Positions 8,833 through 19,942 of a stretch of 39,307 bases of DNA are shown one piece after another. The DNA is from Acholeplasmataceae bacterium (GTDB taxonomy: Bacteria > Bacillota_I > Bacilli_A > Acholeplasmatales > Acholeplasmataceae), in assembly GCA_016934175.1 (NCBI GenBank), contig JAFGTI010000066.1, positions 1 through 39,307 on the forward strand, in the 5' to 3' direction. The notes beneath the pieces were generated by a model. That model was not told where the DNA came from and did no database searches. It saw nothing but the letters and a program-made list of their open reading frames with translations. The position numbers and the translations under genes were made by a program. Numbering within the stretch: position 1 is the first letter of the stretch; every line of letters starts with the position of its first letter.

Positions 8833-9582
8833 ATGGGTCAAAAAGTTAATCCAGTAGGAATGCGTCTTGGTATCATCCGTACTTGGGATTCTAAATGGTA
8901 TGCTGAAAAAACAGCAGTTCCTGCCTTAGTAAAAGAAGATGAACTAATTCGTAGATATCTTAATGATTTTTATAAAAAAGCCGCTGTTTCTCACATTGAA
9001 ATCGAACGTGTTAAAGGTAAAGGCGGAAAAGATCGCGTAAAAGTAACATTACATACCGCTAAGCCTGGTATCGTTATCGGCCGTGATGCAGAAACTAAGA
9101 AAAAAGCAGTAGCTCATTTAGAAAAATTAACAAAAAAAGAAATCGTATTTAATGTTGTTGAAGTTAAGCGTCCAGAAAGAGTTGCAACACTTATCGCACA
9201 AAGCATAGCAGATCAACTTGAAAATCGTGCTTCTTTCAGACGTGTACAAAAAATAGCAATGCAACGTGCTTTAAAGTCAGGAGCAAAAGGTGTTAAAACC
9301 CTAGTTTCAGGCCGTTTAGGCGGAGCAGAAATCGCACGTAGTGAAGGTTATTCGGATGGGCAAGTGCCTCTTCATACACTTCGCGCAGATATTGATTATG
9401 CAACTGCAGAAGCTAATACTACCTATGGTATTCTTGGTATTAAAGTTTGGGTTTATAACGGTGAAGTACTACCGGGCCAAACCAGAGAAGAAAACCTTAG
9501 AAAGCAAGACGAAAGAGCTCCACGTCAAGATAGAAGACCACGTCGCTCTAATAATCCTCGTGACAACAAGGGAGGCAAATAA
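8833..9582 (+). CDS. rpsC: 30S ribosomal protein S3
   Basis: [24 protein letters not shown]. Confidence 0.98.
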   Translation: MGQKVNPVGMRLGIIRTWDSKWYAEKTAVPALVKEDELIRRYLNDFYKKAAVSHIEIERVKGKGGKDRVKVTLHTAKPGIVIGRDAETKKKAVAHLEKLTKKEIVFNVVEVKRPERVATLIAQSIADQLENRASFRRVQKIAMQRALKSGAKGVKTLVSGRLGGAEIARSEGYSDGQVPLHTLRADIDYATAEANTTYGILGIKVWVYNGEVLPGQTREENLRKQDERAPRQDRRPRRSNNPRDNKGGK

Positions 9583-9584
9583 TC

Positions 9585-10001
9585 ATGTTAATGCCTAAAA
9601 GAACTAAATTCCGTCGTCCTCATCGTGTGAGCTATGAAGGTAAAGTTAAGGGAAGAAATGAAATCCTTAATGGAGACTTTGCATTAGTAGCATTGGAAGG
9701 CGCATGGATAACAAACCGTCAAATCGAAGCGGCTCGTATCGCGATGACTAGACATATGAAAAGATTAGGGAAAGTATGGATCAATATCTTCCCACACTTA
9801 GCTAAAACTAAGAAACCTATGGAAGTGCGCATGGGCTCTGGTAAAGGTGCTCCTGATCACTGGGTAGCTGTTGTAAAAGAAGGTAAAATTATGTTTGAAA
9901 TTAATGGTGTTTCTGATGAAGTAGCAAAAGAAGCATTACGTTTAGCATCTCACAAATTACCTATTAAAACTAAAATTGTTAAAAGAGGTGAGCAAGCGTG
10001 A
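9585..10001 (+). CDS. rplP: 50S ribosomal protein L16
   Basis: [30 protein letters not shown]. Confidence 0.98.
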   Translation: MLMPKRTKFRRPHRVSYEGKVKGRNEILNGDFALVALEGAWITNRQIEAARIAMTRHMKRLGKVWINIFPHLAKTKKPMEVRMGSGKGAPDHWVAVVKEGKIMFEINGVSDEVAKEALRLASHKLPIKTKIVKRGEQA

Positions 10002-10186
10002 AAGCGACTGATATCAGAAAGATTAGCACAGTTGATCTTGAAAAAAGAATCATCGAGCTTAAAGCAGAATTATTTAATTTACGCTTTCAGCTCGCAGTAG
10101 GACAACTTGAAAATACAGCGCGTATTGGAATAGTTAAGAGAACGATTGCACAAATGAAGACAATCATCAGTGAACGTACTGAATAA
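9998..10186 (+). CDS. rpmC: 50S ribosomal protein L29
   Basis: 62-aa L29-like sequence; operon position. Confidence 0.95.
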   Translation: MKATDIRKISTVDLEKRIIELKAELFNLRFQLAVGQLENTARIGIVKRTIAQMKTIISERTE

Positions 10187-10196
10187 GGAGGATACC

Positions 10197-10457
10197 ATGG
10201 ATCGTAATAGTAGAAAAGTATATACGGGAATTGTTGTATCTGACAAAATGGATAAAACGATTACCGTGGTTGTAGACACATTTAAGAAGTCACCTTTATA
10301 TCGTAAAAGTGTAAAGGTTTCAAAGAAATTTCATGTGCATGATGAAGAAGGTTTAGCAGGCATTGGCGACACAGTTACCATTATGGAAACACGTCCCATG
10401 TCAAAGACTAAGAGATTCCGTCTCTTAGAAGTCGTTGCTAAAGCCGATCTAGTATAG
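10197..10457 (+). CDS. rpsQ: 30S ribosomal protein S17
   Basis: ATG at 10197 after [28 protein letters not shown]. Confidence 0.97.
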   Translation: MDRNSRKVYTGIVVSDKMDKTITVVVDTFKKSPLYRKSVKVSKKFHVHDEEGLAGIGDTVTIMETRPMSKTKRFRLLEVVAKADLV

Positions 10458-10470
10458 GGAGGAAAAAATC

Positions 10471-10839
10471 ATGATTCAACAAGAAAGTAGATTAGTTGTT
10501 GCTGATAACAGTGGCGCTAAAGAAGTCCTTGTGATTAAGGTTTTAGGGGGAACCCGTCGTCGCTATGCAAATATCGGTGATATTGTGGTTGTTACTGTAA
10601 AAAAAGCTGCACCTGCAGGTATGGTTAAAAAAGGTGAAGTCCTAAGAGCAGTTATTGTCCGCACGGTTTCAGGCCTTCGTCGCGCTGACGGATCATACAT
10701 TAAGTTTGATGAAAACGCAGCAGTTATTATTAAAGATGATATGAACCCACGTGGTACCCGTATTTTCGGACCAGTGGCCAGAGAGCTTAGAGAAAAGAAC
10801 TTTATGAAGATCGTATCTCTTGCTCCTGAAGTTCTATAA
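10471..10839 (+). CDS. rplN: 50S ribosomal protein L14
   Basis: [27 protein letters not shown]. Confidence 0.98.
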   Translation: MIQQESRLVVADNSGAKEVLVIKVLGGTRRRYANIGDIVVVTVKKAAPAGMVKKGEVLRAVIVRTVSGLRRADGSYIKFDENAAVIIKDDMNPRGTRIFGPVARELREKNFMKIVSLAPEVL

Positions 10840-10850
10840 GGAGGTCTCTC

Positions 10851-11192
10851 ATGTACATTAAAGCTGGAGACACAGTAGCAGTTATTGCTGGAAATGATCA
10901 ATTTTCCACTGATAAAAAAGGAAAAACTACAAGAAAGACTGGCCGCGTCTTAAAAGTTTATCCTAGAACAGATCGTGTTTTGGTTGAGGGTATCAATATG
11001 GTTAAAAAGCATGAAGCCCCAAAAAACCAAAAAGATAAAGGCGGTATCGTAGAAAAAGAAGCACCAATCCATGTATCAAATGTTGCAATTGTTGACCCTA
11101 AAACAGGAAAACCAACTCGCGTTGGTTATCATGAAGTTAACGGCAAAAAGGTACGGTATGCTAAAAAATCTGGCGAAAGCCTTGATAAATAA
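10851..11192 (+). CDS. rplX: 50S ribosomal protein L24
   Basis: [13 protein letters not shown]...[12 protein letters not shown]. Confidence 0.97.
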   Translation: MYIKAGDTVAVIAGNDQFSTDKKGKTTRKTGRVLKVYPRTDRVLVEGINMVKKHEAPKNQKDKGGIVEKEAPIHVSNVAIVDPKTGKPTRVGYHEVNGKKVRYAKKSGESLDK

Positions 11193-11203
11193 GGAGTGAG
11201 ACA

Positions 11204-11743
11204 ATGAGTGCAATGAAAGATAAATACAACAATGTTGTCAAACCCGAACTGATTAAGGCATTTAATTACACGTCAGTAATGCAGGTGCCTAAAATAGATA
11301 AAATCGTAGTGAATATGGGTGTCGGTGATGCAGTCTTCAATCCAAAAGTCTTAGATGACGCAGTTGAAGAATTAAAAACTATCACTGGTCAAAAACCACT
11401 AATCACTAAAGCTAAGAACTCAATTTCAAACTTTAAACTAAGAGAAGGCATGGCAATTGGTGCCAAAGTGACTCTTCGTGGCGAAAGAATGTATTATTTC
11501 TTAGATAAATTAATTTCTATTGCTTTACCACGTGTACGTGACTTTAGAGGTATTTCTTCAAATGCATTTGATGGACGCGGTAACTACACAGTAGGTATTA
11601 GAGAACAACTTATATTCCCTGAAATTAGTTTAGATAAAGTAAAAAAAGTTCGTGGTATGGATATTGTAATTGTAACAACGGCAAAGACTGACCAAGAAGG
11701 ACGAGCATTACTCAGTTATCTTGGCATGCCGTTTAAGAAGTAA
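11204..11743 (+). CDS. rplE: 50S ribosomal protein L5
   Basis: [26 protein letters not shown]. Confidence 0.98.
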   Translation: MSAMKDKYNNVVKPELIKAFNYTSVMQVPKIDKIVVNMGVGDAVFNPKVLDDAVEELKTITGQKPLITKAKNSISNFKLREGMAIGAKVTLRGERMYYFLDKLISIALPRVRDFRGISSNAFDGRGNYTVGIREQLIFPEISLDKVKKVRGMDIVIVTTAKTDQEGRALLSYLGMPFKK

Positions 11744-11754
11744 GGAGACGTAAT

Positions 11755-12024
11755 ATGGCTAAAAAATCAAAGATTGTTAAAGAAATGAAACGTCGTGTGA
11801 TTGTTGAACGCTATCGCGAAATCGTTTTGGAACTTAAAGAAAAAGGTGACTATCACGCACTTCAAAAACTTCCAAGAAACGCTTCAGCTACACGTCTTAG
11901 AAATCGCGATGCTATTGATGGTCGCCCACGCGCTTATATGCGCAAATTTGGCTTGTCACGTCTAAATTTTCGTGAATTAGCACATAAGGGAGAAATTCCT
12001 GGTGTTAAAAAAGCAAGCTGGTAA
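11755..12024 (+). CDS. rpsN: 30S ribosomal protein S14, cysteine-free (zinc-independent) 89-aa type
   Basis: [14 protein letters not shown]...[33 protein letters not shown]; no Cys. Confidence 0.97.
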   Translation: MAKKSKIVKEMKRRVIVERYREIVLELKEKGDYHALQKLPRNASATRLRNRDAIDGRPRAYMRKFGLSRLNFRELAHKGEIPGVKKASW

Positions 12025-12039
12025 TTAGGAGGAAGAACA

Positions 12040-12438
12040 ATGGTTATGACTGATCCAATCGCGGATATGCTCACGCGTATTCGTAACGCAAATAAGATGC
12101 GTCATGTAAAAGTAGAAATGCCAGCTTCTAGACTTAAGTCTGATATTTTAACAGTACTTAAGAAAGAAGGATTCATTGTTGATTTTACAATGGTAAAAGA
12201 CAGTGCTCAAGGCAAAATTGTTGTGACCTTAAAATATACGTCTTCAAAAGAACGTGTAATTAAAGGTTTAAAGCGGATATCGAAACCAGGACTTCGTGTT
12301 TATGTATCAGTGGAAGATATACCTAAAGTATTGAATGGTTTAGGCGTTGCCTTAATCTCTACTTCAAAGGGTATCATGACTGATCGTGAAGCACGTTTAG
12401 CTCAAGTTGGCGGCGAAGTGCTCGCCTACGTATGGTAA
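12040..12438 (+). CDS. rpsH: 30S ribosomal protein S8
   Basis: [17 protein letters not shown]. Confidence 0.98.
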   Translation: MVMTDPIADMLTRIRNANKMRHVKVEMPASRLKSDILTVLKKEGFIVDFTMVKDSAQGKIVVTLKYTSSKERVIKGLKRISKPGLRVYVSVEDIPKVLNGLGVALISTSKGIMTDREARLAQVGGEVLAYVW

Positions 12439-12451
12439 TAAGGAGGAAATT

Positions 12452-12991
12452 ATGTCACGTATAGGAAATAAAGTGATTCAAGTTCCTGCTACTGTTACCG
12501 TCACGGTAAGTCCTACTAACTACGTTGTAGTTAAAGGTCCAAAGGCTCAACTTGAATTCCAATTCAATGAACGTTTAGGCATCAAGGTCGAAGGTTCAAC
12601 TGTAACAGTTACCCGTCCAAATGATGAAATATTTTCAAGAAAAATCCATGGTACAACTCGTGCACTCATAGCAAATATGGTCACAGGTGTTTCAGTAGGA
12701 TTTAAAAAGCAATTAGAAATTCGTGGTGTAGGTTATAGAGCAGCGCTCCAAGGCAACACCGTTAATTTAAGTATGGGGTATTCACACCCAGTTGATCTAG
12801 AAATTCCAGCAGGAATTACTGTCACCATTCCAAAGAACACAGATGTTATCATCGAAGGTGCCGACAAACAAGCAGTTGGCGAATTTGCTGCTAAAATCAG
12901 AAGTGTTAGAAAACCTGAACCTTATCTAGGAAAAGGAATTCGTTATGTTGATGAGTATGTTCCACGCAAAGCTGGAAAGACTGCTAAGTAA
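12452..12991 (+). CDS. rplF: 50S ribosomal protein L6
   Basis: ATG at 12452 after [28 protein letters not shown]. Confidence 0.97.
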   Translation: MSRIGNKVIQVPATVTVTVSPTNYVVVKGPKAQLEFQFNERLGIKVEGSTVTVTRPNDEIFSRKIHGTTRALIANMVTGVSVGFKKQLEIRGVGYRAALQGNTVNLSMGYSHPVDLEIPAGITVTIPKNTDVIIEGADKQAVGEFAAKIRSVRKPEPYLGKGIRYVDEYVPRKAGKTAK

Positions 12992-13005
12992 GGGAGGACA
13001 TCACT

Positions 13006-13359
13006 ATGATTAAGAAAATATCTAAGAATGTCACAAGACAAAAACGTCATCTACGTATGCGTAAAATTGTTAGTGGAACTCAAGAACGTCCAAGATTGAA
13101 TGTTTTTCGTTCCAATACTGCACTTTACGTACAAGTTATTGATGATGTTAACCAAACTACACTTATCAGTGCACGTAGTCAAGAAACAGGTCTTAAGGGC
13201 TCAAATATTGTAGCCGCTAAGGCAGTTGGAAAATTAATTGCCGAAAAAGCACTTGCTCATGGCGTTACAGAAGTTGTATTTGATCGCGGAGGATATTTAT
13301 ATCACGGACGCATCAAGGCACTTGCTGAAGCAGCGCGTGAAGCAGGGCTTAAATTCTAA
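13006..13359 (+). CDS. rplR: 50S ribosomal protein L18
   Basis: [34 protein letters not shown]. Confidence 0.98.
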   Translation: MIKKISKNVTRQKRHLRMRKIVSGTQERPRLNVFRSNTALYVQVIDDVNQTTLISARSQETGLKGSNIVAAKAVGKLIAEKALAHGVTEVVFDRGGYLYHGRIKALAEAAREAGLKF

Positions 13360-13373
13360 GGAGGAAAACGAAC

Positions 13374-13886
13374 ATGGCTAGAGAAAGATTCAAACAAGCA
13401 GAACAACAAGAAAATCAATTCGAAGAACGTGTAGTCTCCATTAACCGTGTAACAAAAGTGGTTAAAGGCGGACGTCGTTTCCGTTTTGCTGCCTTAGTTG
13501 TTATTGGCAATAAACAAGGTGAAGTCGGATTTGGTACTGGCAAAGCAGCAGAAGTTCCTGATGCAATCAAGAAAGCTGTTGAAGATGCAAAAGTCAATAT
13601 GATTACAGTACCTATTGTTGGATCGACTATTCCTCATGCTATCACTGGAAATTTTGGAGCTGGTAAAGTATTTATGAAACCTGCTTCTGAAGGTACTGGT
13701 ATTATCGCTGGTGGGGCTGTTCGTGCTGTTTTCGAATTAGCTGGTATTAACGATATTTTATCAAAATCCATTGGTACAAGCACACCAATTAATATGGTTC
13801 GTGCGACATTTGCTGCTCTAAGAGAATTAAGAACGGCAGAACAAGTTGCTGCACTTCGTGGTGTAGATGTGGCGGAGTTGCTATAA
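13374..13886 (+). CDS. rpsE: 30S ribosomal protein S5
   Basis: [23 protein letters not shown]. Confidence 0.98.
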   Translation: MARERFKQAEQQENQFEERVVSINRVTKVVKGGRRFRFAALVVIGNKQGEVGFGTGKAAEVPDAIKKAVEDAKVNMITVPIVGSTIPHAITGNFGAGKVFMKPASEGTGIIAGGAVRAVFELAGINDILSKSIGTSTPINMVRATFAALRELRTAEQVAALRGVDVAELL

Positions 13887-14065
13887 TGAAACTACAAATT
13901 ACACTCGTAAGATCTTTGATTGGCCACAAGCCAAATCAAGTAAAAACAGCACATGCACTAGGCTTAAAAAAGATTAATCAAGTTGTTGAAAAAGAGGCTA
14001 ATGAAGCCATCCTTGGTATGGTGAATACCATTAAACACTTGGTTAAAATACAAGAAGTTGAGTAG
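13886..14065 (+). CDS. rpmD: 50S ribosomal protein L30 (not in supplied ORF track)
   Basis: Translated by eye: [64 protein letters not shown] overlap with rpsE; canonical position. Confidence 0.97.
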   Translation: MKLQITLVRSLIGHKPNQVKTAHALGLKKINQVVEKEANEAILGMVNTIKHLVKIQEVE

Positions 14066-14077
14066 GAGGAATAACCA

Positions 14078-14515
14078 ATGTTAAACGAATTAAAACCCGT
14101 TGAAGGTGCTCGCAAAAATCGTAAACGTTTAGGTAGAGGACCTGGTAGTGGAACTGGTAAAACTGCTGGTAAAGGTGACAAAGGTCAACTTGCTCGTTCA
14201 GGTGGAGGTCCACGTCCTGGATTTGAAGGAGGACAACTCCCATTCTTCCAAAGTATTCCTAAAAGAGGGTTCAAAAATGTTAATCGTAAGGAATATGCAG
14301 TTGTTAATTTGGTTGATTTAAATCAATTTAATGATGGCGAAGTTGTAACACCAGAAGTATTAGTAGCTAGAAATATTCTCAAGAAACTTAAATCAGGCGT
14401 TAAAGTACTGGCAAATGGATCATTGGAGAAAAAGCTAACAGTTAAAGCGAATGTTTTCTCAAAAGCTGCTGAGGCAGCAATAATTAAAGCCGGTGGAACT
14501 GTAGAGGTGATTTAA
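14078..14515 (+). CDS. rplO: 50S ribosomal protein L15
   Basis: [23 protein letters not shown]. Confidence 0.98.
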   Translation: MLNELKPVEGARKNRKRLGRGPGSGTGKTAGKGDKGQLARSGGGPRPGFEGGQLPFFQSIPKRGFKNVNRKEYAVVNLVDLNQFNDGEVVTPEVLVARNILKKLKSGVKVLANGSLEKKLTVKANVFSKAAEAAIIKAGGTVEVI

Positions 14516-14516
14516 A

Positions 14517-15830
14517 GTGTGGTTACGTATAAAAAGAGTTCTAAGTAATAAAAATGTTATGATTAAACTTGCAATAACATTGCTCATTTTATTTGTCGTT
14601 AGACTTGCATCTCATATTACGGTACCACTATTTAACACTGAAGCGATTGTTCAATTTATGCAAGATAGCGGAAGTTTTGTTGCCATCTTAAATAACTTTT
14701 CTGGACAAGCACTTCAACGTTTCTCAATTATGTCTTTAGGGATCTCTCCATATATCACAGCATCTATTGCCGTTCAATTATTGCAAATGGTAATCCCTAC
14801 TCTTAAAGAGTGGACAGAACAAGGTGAAACTGGTAAATTAAAATCAAATCAGTTAACAAGATACATTGCAATAGCATTAGCCTTTATTCAAGGTTTAGCA
14901 CTTATTCTTGGTATTAGCGTTAATGGTAGTGTCTTAATTACAAGTTTAGAAGCATCAGTGGTTGAACAATATCGCTATTTCTTCTATATTTATATGGCAC
15001 TAGTTATTACTGGTGGTACTGCACTAGCTATTTGGTTAGCAGATCTCATCAATAAAAAAGGTGTTGGTAATGGATCATCTATGTTAATTGTTGCGGGTAT
15101 CGTGACAAGTTTACCTACGATGATGACAACATTGTGGTCTAAGTATATTACAAATGGTACCGGTGGTTGGGACATTGTTTATTTCATTATTATCCTACTT
15201 TTATACTTTGGTATATTATTCGGTGTAGTTTATATGCAAATTTCAACAAGAAAGATACCTGTTCAATATGCAAATCGTCAAGGAAAATCAGATTCAAATA
15301 TTCCTATGAAGCTCAATAGTGGTGGCGTTATTCCAGTCATCTTTGCACAAACCATAATGAGTATTCCAATATCAATTATCGGATATGCTTCATTGAGTTC
15401 AACTTCCGGTCTAGGCGGATGGTTATATAACATCTTTAGTTCAAATAGACCACTAGGATTTATTCTTTATGTTCTCTTAATTGTTGTCTTTTCCTTCTTT
15501 TATTCCTTCCTTACAATTAATCCAGAAAAGATATCACATAACCTATCAAAATCAAATGCTTATGTTCCAGGTGTTAGACCAGGACAAGACACACAAGATT
15601 ACATTGCTAAGTTATTATTTAAGATTACAGTAATAGGTACATTATATTTAGTTGTTCTGGCAGTTATTCCAATTTTCACATCAGTTATTTTTGGTTTCAC
15701 GGGTACTGAAGCATCAGCTATTAGACTTGGTGGTACAAGCTTACTGATTATAGTTGGGGTTGCTATACAAACAACACAACAAGTTGAAACGGACGCAAGT
15801 CAATCAGAGTATAGTGGAATCTTTAAGTAG
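14517..15830 (+). CDS. secY: Protein translocase subunit SecY
   Basis: Multi-TM; SLGISPYITASIAVQLL; GVRPGQDTQDYI; GTG start. Confidence 0.98.
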   Translation: MWLRIKRVLSNKNVMIKLAITLLILFVVRLASHITVPLFNTEAIVQFMQDSGSFVAILNNFSGQALQRFSIMSLGISPYITASIAVQLLQMVIPTLKEWTEQGETGKLKSNQLTRYIAIALAFIQGLALILGISVNGSVLITSLEASVVEQYRYFFYIYMALVITGGTALAIWLADLINKKGVGNGSSMLIVAGIVTSLPTMMTTLWSKYITNGTGGWDIVYFIIILLLYFGILFGVVYMQISTRKIPVQYANRQGKSDSNIPMKLNSGGVIPVIFAQTIMSIPISIIGYASLSSTSGLGGWLYNIFSSNRPLGFILYVLLIVVFSFFYSFLTINPEKISHNLSKSNAYVPGVRPGQDTQDYIAKLLFKITVIGTLYLVVLAVIPIFTSVIFGFTGTEASAIRLGGTSLLIIVGVAIQTTQQVETDASQSEYSGIFK

Positions 15831-15845
15831 TTGGAGGGTAATGAT

Positions 15846-16496
15846 ATGCGTATAGTTATTATGGGCCCACCTGGTGTAGGTAAGGGCACAGAAGCTGCAA
15901 CATTAACCAAAACATTTAATATTCCTCACATTTCAACAGGTGATATTTTTAGAGAGTTATATAAAGATAGAACACATGTTGGAAAAATTGCAAAAGAATA
16001 CATTAGTAGAGGCGAACTTGTACCTGACGATATTACTAATGAAATTGTTCGTCATAGATTATCTCATCCAGATGTTAAAAAAGGATTTCTATTTGATGGA
16101 TATCCAAGAAATATAGAACAGGCAAAAGCTTTGGATGAGTTTTTAGAAAAAAAGGGTTGTAAATTGGATGCAGTAATAAATATGACTGCACCTGAAAAAC
16201 AAATTATAGAGCGTATCAGTGGAAGAAGAGTTTGCGAAAAATGTGGTGCAGTATATCACGTTATTAGTAAAAAACCTAAAATTGATGGTATATGTGATTT
16301 AGACGGAGGAAAACTCATTCAAAGAAATGATGACCTACCAAAAACTGTACATAGACGTTTAAAGATCTATAATAACCAGACGGCCCCTGTGATTGGGTAT
16401 TATGAAGAAAAAGGAGCGATCATCTATATTGATGGGACAAAACCTATCGCAGATGTACAAGCTCAAGTTATGAAAGCACTAGGTGAACTGAAGTGA
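15846..16496 (+). CDS. adk: Adenylate kinase
   Basis: ATG at 15846 after GGAGG; MGPPGVGKGT; STGDIFRE; LID C-x2-C...C-x2-D zinc-type motif. Confidence 0.97.
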   Translation: MRIVIMGPPGVGKGTEAATLTKTFNIPHISTGDIFRELYKDRTHVGKIAKEYISRGELVPDDITNEIVRHRLSHPDVKKGFLFDGYPRNIEQAKALDEFLEKKGCKLDAVINMTAPEKQIIERISGRRVCEKCGAVYHVISKKPKIDGICDLDGGKLIQRNDDLPKTVHRRLKIYNNQTAPVIGYYEEKGAIIYIDGTKPIADVQAQVMKALGELK

Positions 16497-17251
16497 TTCA
16501 GATTAAATCACAACGCGAAATTGAGCTGATGCGGGAAGCCGGCAACATCTTAGAAAGAACTAGAAAAATGCTTGCTGAGCATATCAAACCCGGAATATCA
16601 ACGCATCAACTCGATCAACTCGCTGAAAATTTTATTATTCATCTTGGAGCAACCCCATCTTTCAAGGGTTATCATGGCTTTCCAGGTTCCATATGTACTT
16701 CAATCAATGAAGTCGTTGTTCATGGTATTCCTTCTACGAAGAAAATTCTTCACGAAGGAGACATTATTACATTAGATTTTGGTGTCAATTATAAAGGGTA
16801 TCATGCGGATTCTGCAACAACTTATCCGGTTGGTCAAGTAAAACCTGAAATTGAAAAATTGTTAGAAGTGACTGAAAAGGCACTCTATATAGGTCTTGAA
16901 CAAGCCAAACCAGGAAATCATGTTTCAGATATATCACACGCAATTGAATCATTTGTTAAACCTTATGGATATGGTATTGTTGAAGATTTTACCGGCCATG
17001 GAATTGGTAGAGAACTTCACGAAGAGCCATATGTTCCTAACTTTGGTAAACCAAATCAAGGACCAATTTTAAAAAAAGGAATGACATTTTGTGTAGAACC
17101 CATGATTAATTTAGGAACTAAACGCGTCAAGGTACTAACAGATAATTGGACAACCGTAACAACCGATCGCAAACCAAGTGCACATTTTGAGCATATGATT
17201 GTGATTACGGAAACTGGATATGAGATTTTAACAAAAGAAAAGAAGGAGTGA
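16493..17251 (+). CDS. map: Methionine aminopeptidase type I
   Basis: [44 protein letters not shown]. Confidence 0.97.
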   Translation: MIQIKSQREIELMREAGNILERTRKMLAEHIKPGISTHQLDQLAENFIIHLGATPSFKGYHGFPGSICTSINEVVVHGIPSTKKILHEGDIITLDFGVNYKGYHADSATTYPVGQVKPEIEKLLEVTEKALYIGLEQAKPGNHVSDISHAIESFVKPYGYGIVEDFTGHGIGRELHEEPYVPNFGKPNQGPILKKGMTFCVEPMINLGTKRVKVLTDNWTTVTTDRKPSAHFEHMIVITETGYEILTKEKKE

Positions 17252-17255
17252 ATCT

Positions 17256-17477
17256 ATGGCAAGAGAAGATTTAATCGAAGTAGAAGCTAGAGTAATCGAA
17301 GTATTACCCAATACAAAGTTCAAAGTTGAACTTATCCAAAACGGCCATATTGTATTGGCTCATGTTTCTGGTAAAATCCGTATGCACAACATACGCATTT
17401 TACCTGGTGATAAAGTAACAGTAGAGTTGTCACCATACGATCTAACACGCGGTAGAATAACGTATCGCCGCAAATAA
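17256..17477 (+). CDS. infA: Translation initiation factor IF-1
   Basis: [20 protein letters not shown]...[33 protein letters not shown]. Confidence 0.98.
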   Translation: MAREDLIEVEARVIEVLPNTKFKVELIQNGHIVLAHVSGKIRMHNIRILPGDKVTVELSPYDLTRGRITYRRK

Positions 17478-17489
17478 GGAGGAACGCAC

Positions 17490-17606
17490 ATGAAGGTAAA
17501 AGCGTCAGTTAAAAAAAGAAGTGAAGATGACATCATTGTGAAGAGAAAAGGTAAGATTTACGTGATTAATAAAAAAAATAAAAGACATAATCAAAGACAA
17601 GGTTAA
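17490..17606 (+). CDS. rpmJ: 50S ribosomal protein L36, cysteine-free type (not in supplied ORF track)
   Basis: Translated by eye: [48 protein letters not shown]; infA-rpmJ-rpsM position. Confidence 0.95.
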   Translation: MKVKASVKKRSEDDIIVKRKGKIYVINKKNKRHNQRQG

Positions 17607-17618
17607 ATAGGAGGAACT

Positions 17619-17984
17619 ATGGCAAGAATAGCAGGCGTTGACATTCCACGCGACAAACGCGTCGTGGTTTCGTTGACTTATGTATACGGCATTGGTTTAC
17701 CAACTGCCAAACAAATTTTAAAGGATGCAAACGTAAGTGAAGAAACTCGCGTTAAGGCATTAACTGAAGACGAAATGAACCGTATCCGTACTGAAATTTT
17801 AAAGTACACTACTGAAGGCGATCTACGCCGTGAAGTCACTTTAAATATCAAACGTTTAATGGAAATTGGATCATATCGCGGAATCCGTCATCGTAAAGGA
17901 TTACCTGTTCGTGGACAAAATACAAGAAATAATGCACGCACAAGAAAAGGTAAACCCAAAGCGGTTACCGGCAAGAAGAAGTAA
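17619..17984 (+). CDS. rpsM: 30S ribosomal protein S13
   Basis: [41 protein letters not shown]. Confidence 0.98.
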   Translation: MARIAGVDIPRDKRVVVSLTYVYGIGLPTAKQILKDANVSEETRVKALTEDEMNRIRTEILKYTTEGDLRREVTLNIKRLMEIGSYRGIRHRKGLPVRGQNTRNNARTRKGKPKAVTGKKK

Positions 17985-17998
17985 GGGAGGAATAAAAC

Positions 17999-18385
17999 AT
18001 GGCTCGTAAAAAAACAACTAAGCGTAAAGCTAGAAAGAATATTCCCCTTGGTGTTGCACACATTCATACAACTTTCAACAACACAATTGTAACAATTACA
18101 GATATTGATGGTAATGCAATTGCTTGGAGCAGTGCAGGTGCCCTTGGTTTTAAGGGTAGTAGAAAATCTACTCCATATGCTGCACAAATGTCAGCTGAAT
18201 CTGTTGCAAAAACTGCGATTGATAATGGCATGATCAAGGTTGAAGTATCAGTTAAAGGACCTGGTCCTGGTCGTGAAGCGGCTATCCGTTCACTACAGGC
18301 AGCTGGTCTAGAAATTACTGCAATTAGAGACGTCACACCAGTACCACACAATGGATGCAGACCACCAAAACGTCCACGTGGATAA
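17999..18385 (+). CDS. rpsK: 30S ribosomal protein S11
   Basis: [30 protein letters not shown]. Confidence 0.98.
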   Translation: MARKKTTKRKARKNIPLGVAHIHTTFNNTIVTITDIDGNAIAWSSAGALGFKGSRKSTPYAAQMSAESVAKTAIDNGMIKVEVSVKGPGPGREAAIRSLQAAGLEITAIRDVTPVPHNGCRPPKRPRG

Positions 18386-18404
18386 TCTTAAGGAGGGGTA
18401 ACTT

Positions 18405-19394
18405 GTGAAAGAATTAAAGTTTGAAAAACCAACAGCAGTTGAAGAATTGTCAGTTGATGGAAACAAAGGTCGCTTTGTGATTAGACCATTAGAACGCGGT
18501 TACGGCATTACCTTAGGAAATGCATTGAGAAGAGTTTTATTATCTTCATTACCAGGAGCTGCAATCGTTAATATCAAAATTGATGGAATCGAACATGAAT
18601 TTTCTACTATGGAAGGCCTTTATGAAGATGTTATGGGAATTGTTCTCAACTTAAAGAAAGTAGTTTTTAGAGTTGATTCAATGGAACCAGATTTCGAACA
18701 AAAGCTAGAACTCTACGCAGTTGGAGCTGGAAAAGTGACAGCAGCAGATTTCAACCATGTAGATGGTGTTGAAATCATCAACCCTGAACAGGTCATAGCA
18801 AACTTATCTGACACTGGAAGACTTTCTATGGAAGTTACCTTGCGTCGAGGAGTAGGTTATGTTAATGCTGAAAAAAATAAAGCGTTTAGTAGAAATGAAA
18901 AAAGTATTATTCCAATTGATTCAATTTACACACCAGTTTCACGCGTAAGCTATCATGTAGAAAAAACTAGAGGCGATGCTGATGAATTAACACTTGATAT
19001 CGAAACGAATGGTGCGATCGTAGCAAAAGAAGCACTTGCTTTAGCATCAAAGATGCTAATTGATTATTTGGATGTCATTGTTCAAATTAGTGAACAAGCA
19101 GCTTCTACAGATTTTATTTTTGAGCAAGAAGAAGAACCAGCAAATAAAAAATTGGAAATGAAGATTGAACAACTCGACTTATCTGTACGTCTGTTTAACA
19201 GTTTAAAGCGTTCTGGTATTTATACAGTTGCACAAATCATTCGTTTAACCGAAGAAGATGTCATGAGATTTAGATCTCTAGGAAGAAAATCCTTTAAGGA
19301 ATTAAAGGAAAAACTTGCTGAACACGGATTAGAATTCGAAAACACAGCAACTAAAGATTCAAAATTTCATTTAGACGATGAAGAGAAGGAGTAA
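18405..19394 (+). CDS. rpoA: DNA-directed RNA polymerase alpha subunit
   Basis: PLERGYGITLGNALRRVLLSSLPG; C-terminal LSVRLFNSLKRSGI. Confidence 0.98.
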   Translation: MKELKFEKPTAVEELSVDGNKGRFVIRPLERGYGITLGNALRRVLLSSLPGAAIVNIKIDGIEHEFSTMEGLYEDVMGIVLNLKKVVFRVDSMEPDFEQKLELYAVGAGKVTAADFNHVDGVEIINPEQVIANLSDTGRLSMEVTLRRGVGYVNAEKNKAFSRNEKSIIPIDSIYTPVSRVSYHVEKTRGDADELTLDIETNGAIVAKEALALASKMLIDYLDVIVQISEQAASTDFIFEQEEEPANKKLEMKIEQLDLSVRLFNSLKRSGIYTVAQIIRLTEEDVMRFRSLGRKSFKELKEKLAEHGLEFENTATKDSKFHLDDEEKE

Positions 19395-19397
19395 ATC

Positions 19398-19754
19398 ATG
19401 GCTTATAGTAGACTAAGACGCACTAGCGATCAAAGAAAAGCTTTACTTCGTGATCTTGTAACAGATATTATCATCAATGAACGTATCGTTACCACAGAAG
19501 CAAAAGCAAAGGAATTAAAAAAATTAGCTGATCGCATGATCACTTTAGCGAAAGATGGTTCCTTAAGTGCTAGAAGACAAGCTGCTGAAACTGTACGTTT
19601 TGAAGATGTAAAAGAAGGTCAAAACGCACTTCAAAAGCTATTTTCAGAACTTGGACCTCGCTATGTAGATAGAAATGGCGGTTACACAAGAATTATTAAA
19701 ACTGTTCCAAGACGCGGCGATGCTGCACCTATGGCAATTATAGAATTTGTTTAA
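19398..19754 (+). CDS. rplQ: 50S ribosomal protein L17
   Basis: [46 protein letters not shown]. Confidence 0.98.
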   Translation: MAYSRLRRTSDQRKALLRDLVTDIIINERIVTTEAKAKELKKLADRMITLAKDGSLSARRQAAETVRFEDVKEGQNALQKLFSELGPRYVDRNGGYTRIIKTVPRRGDAAPMAIIEFV

Positions 19755-19787
19755 TAATTCATTTCAAAAAAAAGATTTTAAAATCAA

Positions 19788-19820
19788 TCAAAAGGTATAG
19801 TTAAAACTATGCCTTTTTTT
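19788..19820 (+). terminator. Terminator of the S10-spc-alpha superoperon
   Basis: AAAAGGTATAGTT-AAA-ACTATGCCTTTTTTT. Confidence 0.85.
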
Positions 19821-19845
19821 GTTTATTATGGATATTGAACAAAAT

Positions 19846-19864
19846 ACACTATAATAAATAGTGT
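19846..19864. promoter_or_regulatory. Inverted repeat overlapping a TATAAT-like -10 upstream of the nuclease lipoprotein gene
   Basis: ACACTAT-AATAA-ATAGTGT perfect 7-bp inverted repeat containing TATAAT. Confidence 0.45.
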
Positions 19865-19942
19865 CTTTCGTAAGTATTTCTTGTTATTTTAATCAATTCA
19901 TATTACAATAGTAATGCACGATTGTTTTGGAAATGAGGATAT

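Noticed and set aside
5892-18351. Multiple minus-strand and out-of-frame ORFs inside ribosomal protein genes (e.g. 5892-6152, 6421-6690, 8238-8426, 8457-8672, 9341-9598, 10563-10901, 13415-13597, 17888-18187, 18064-18351)
   Set aside because: All lie within confidently identified r-protein genes and show no RBS or family resemblance.
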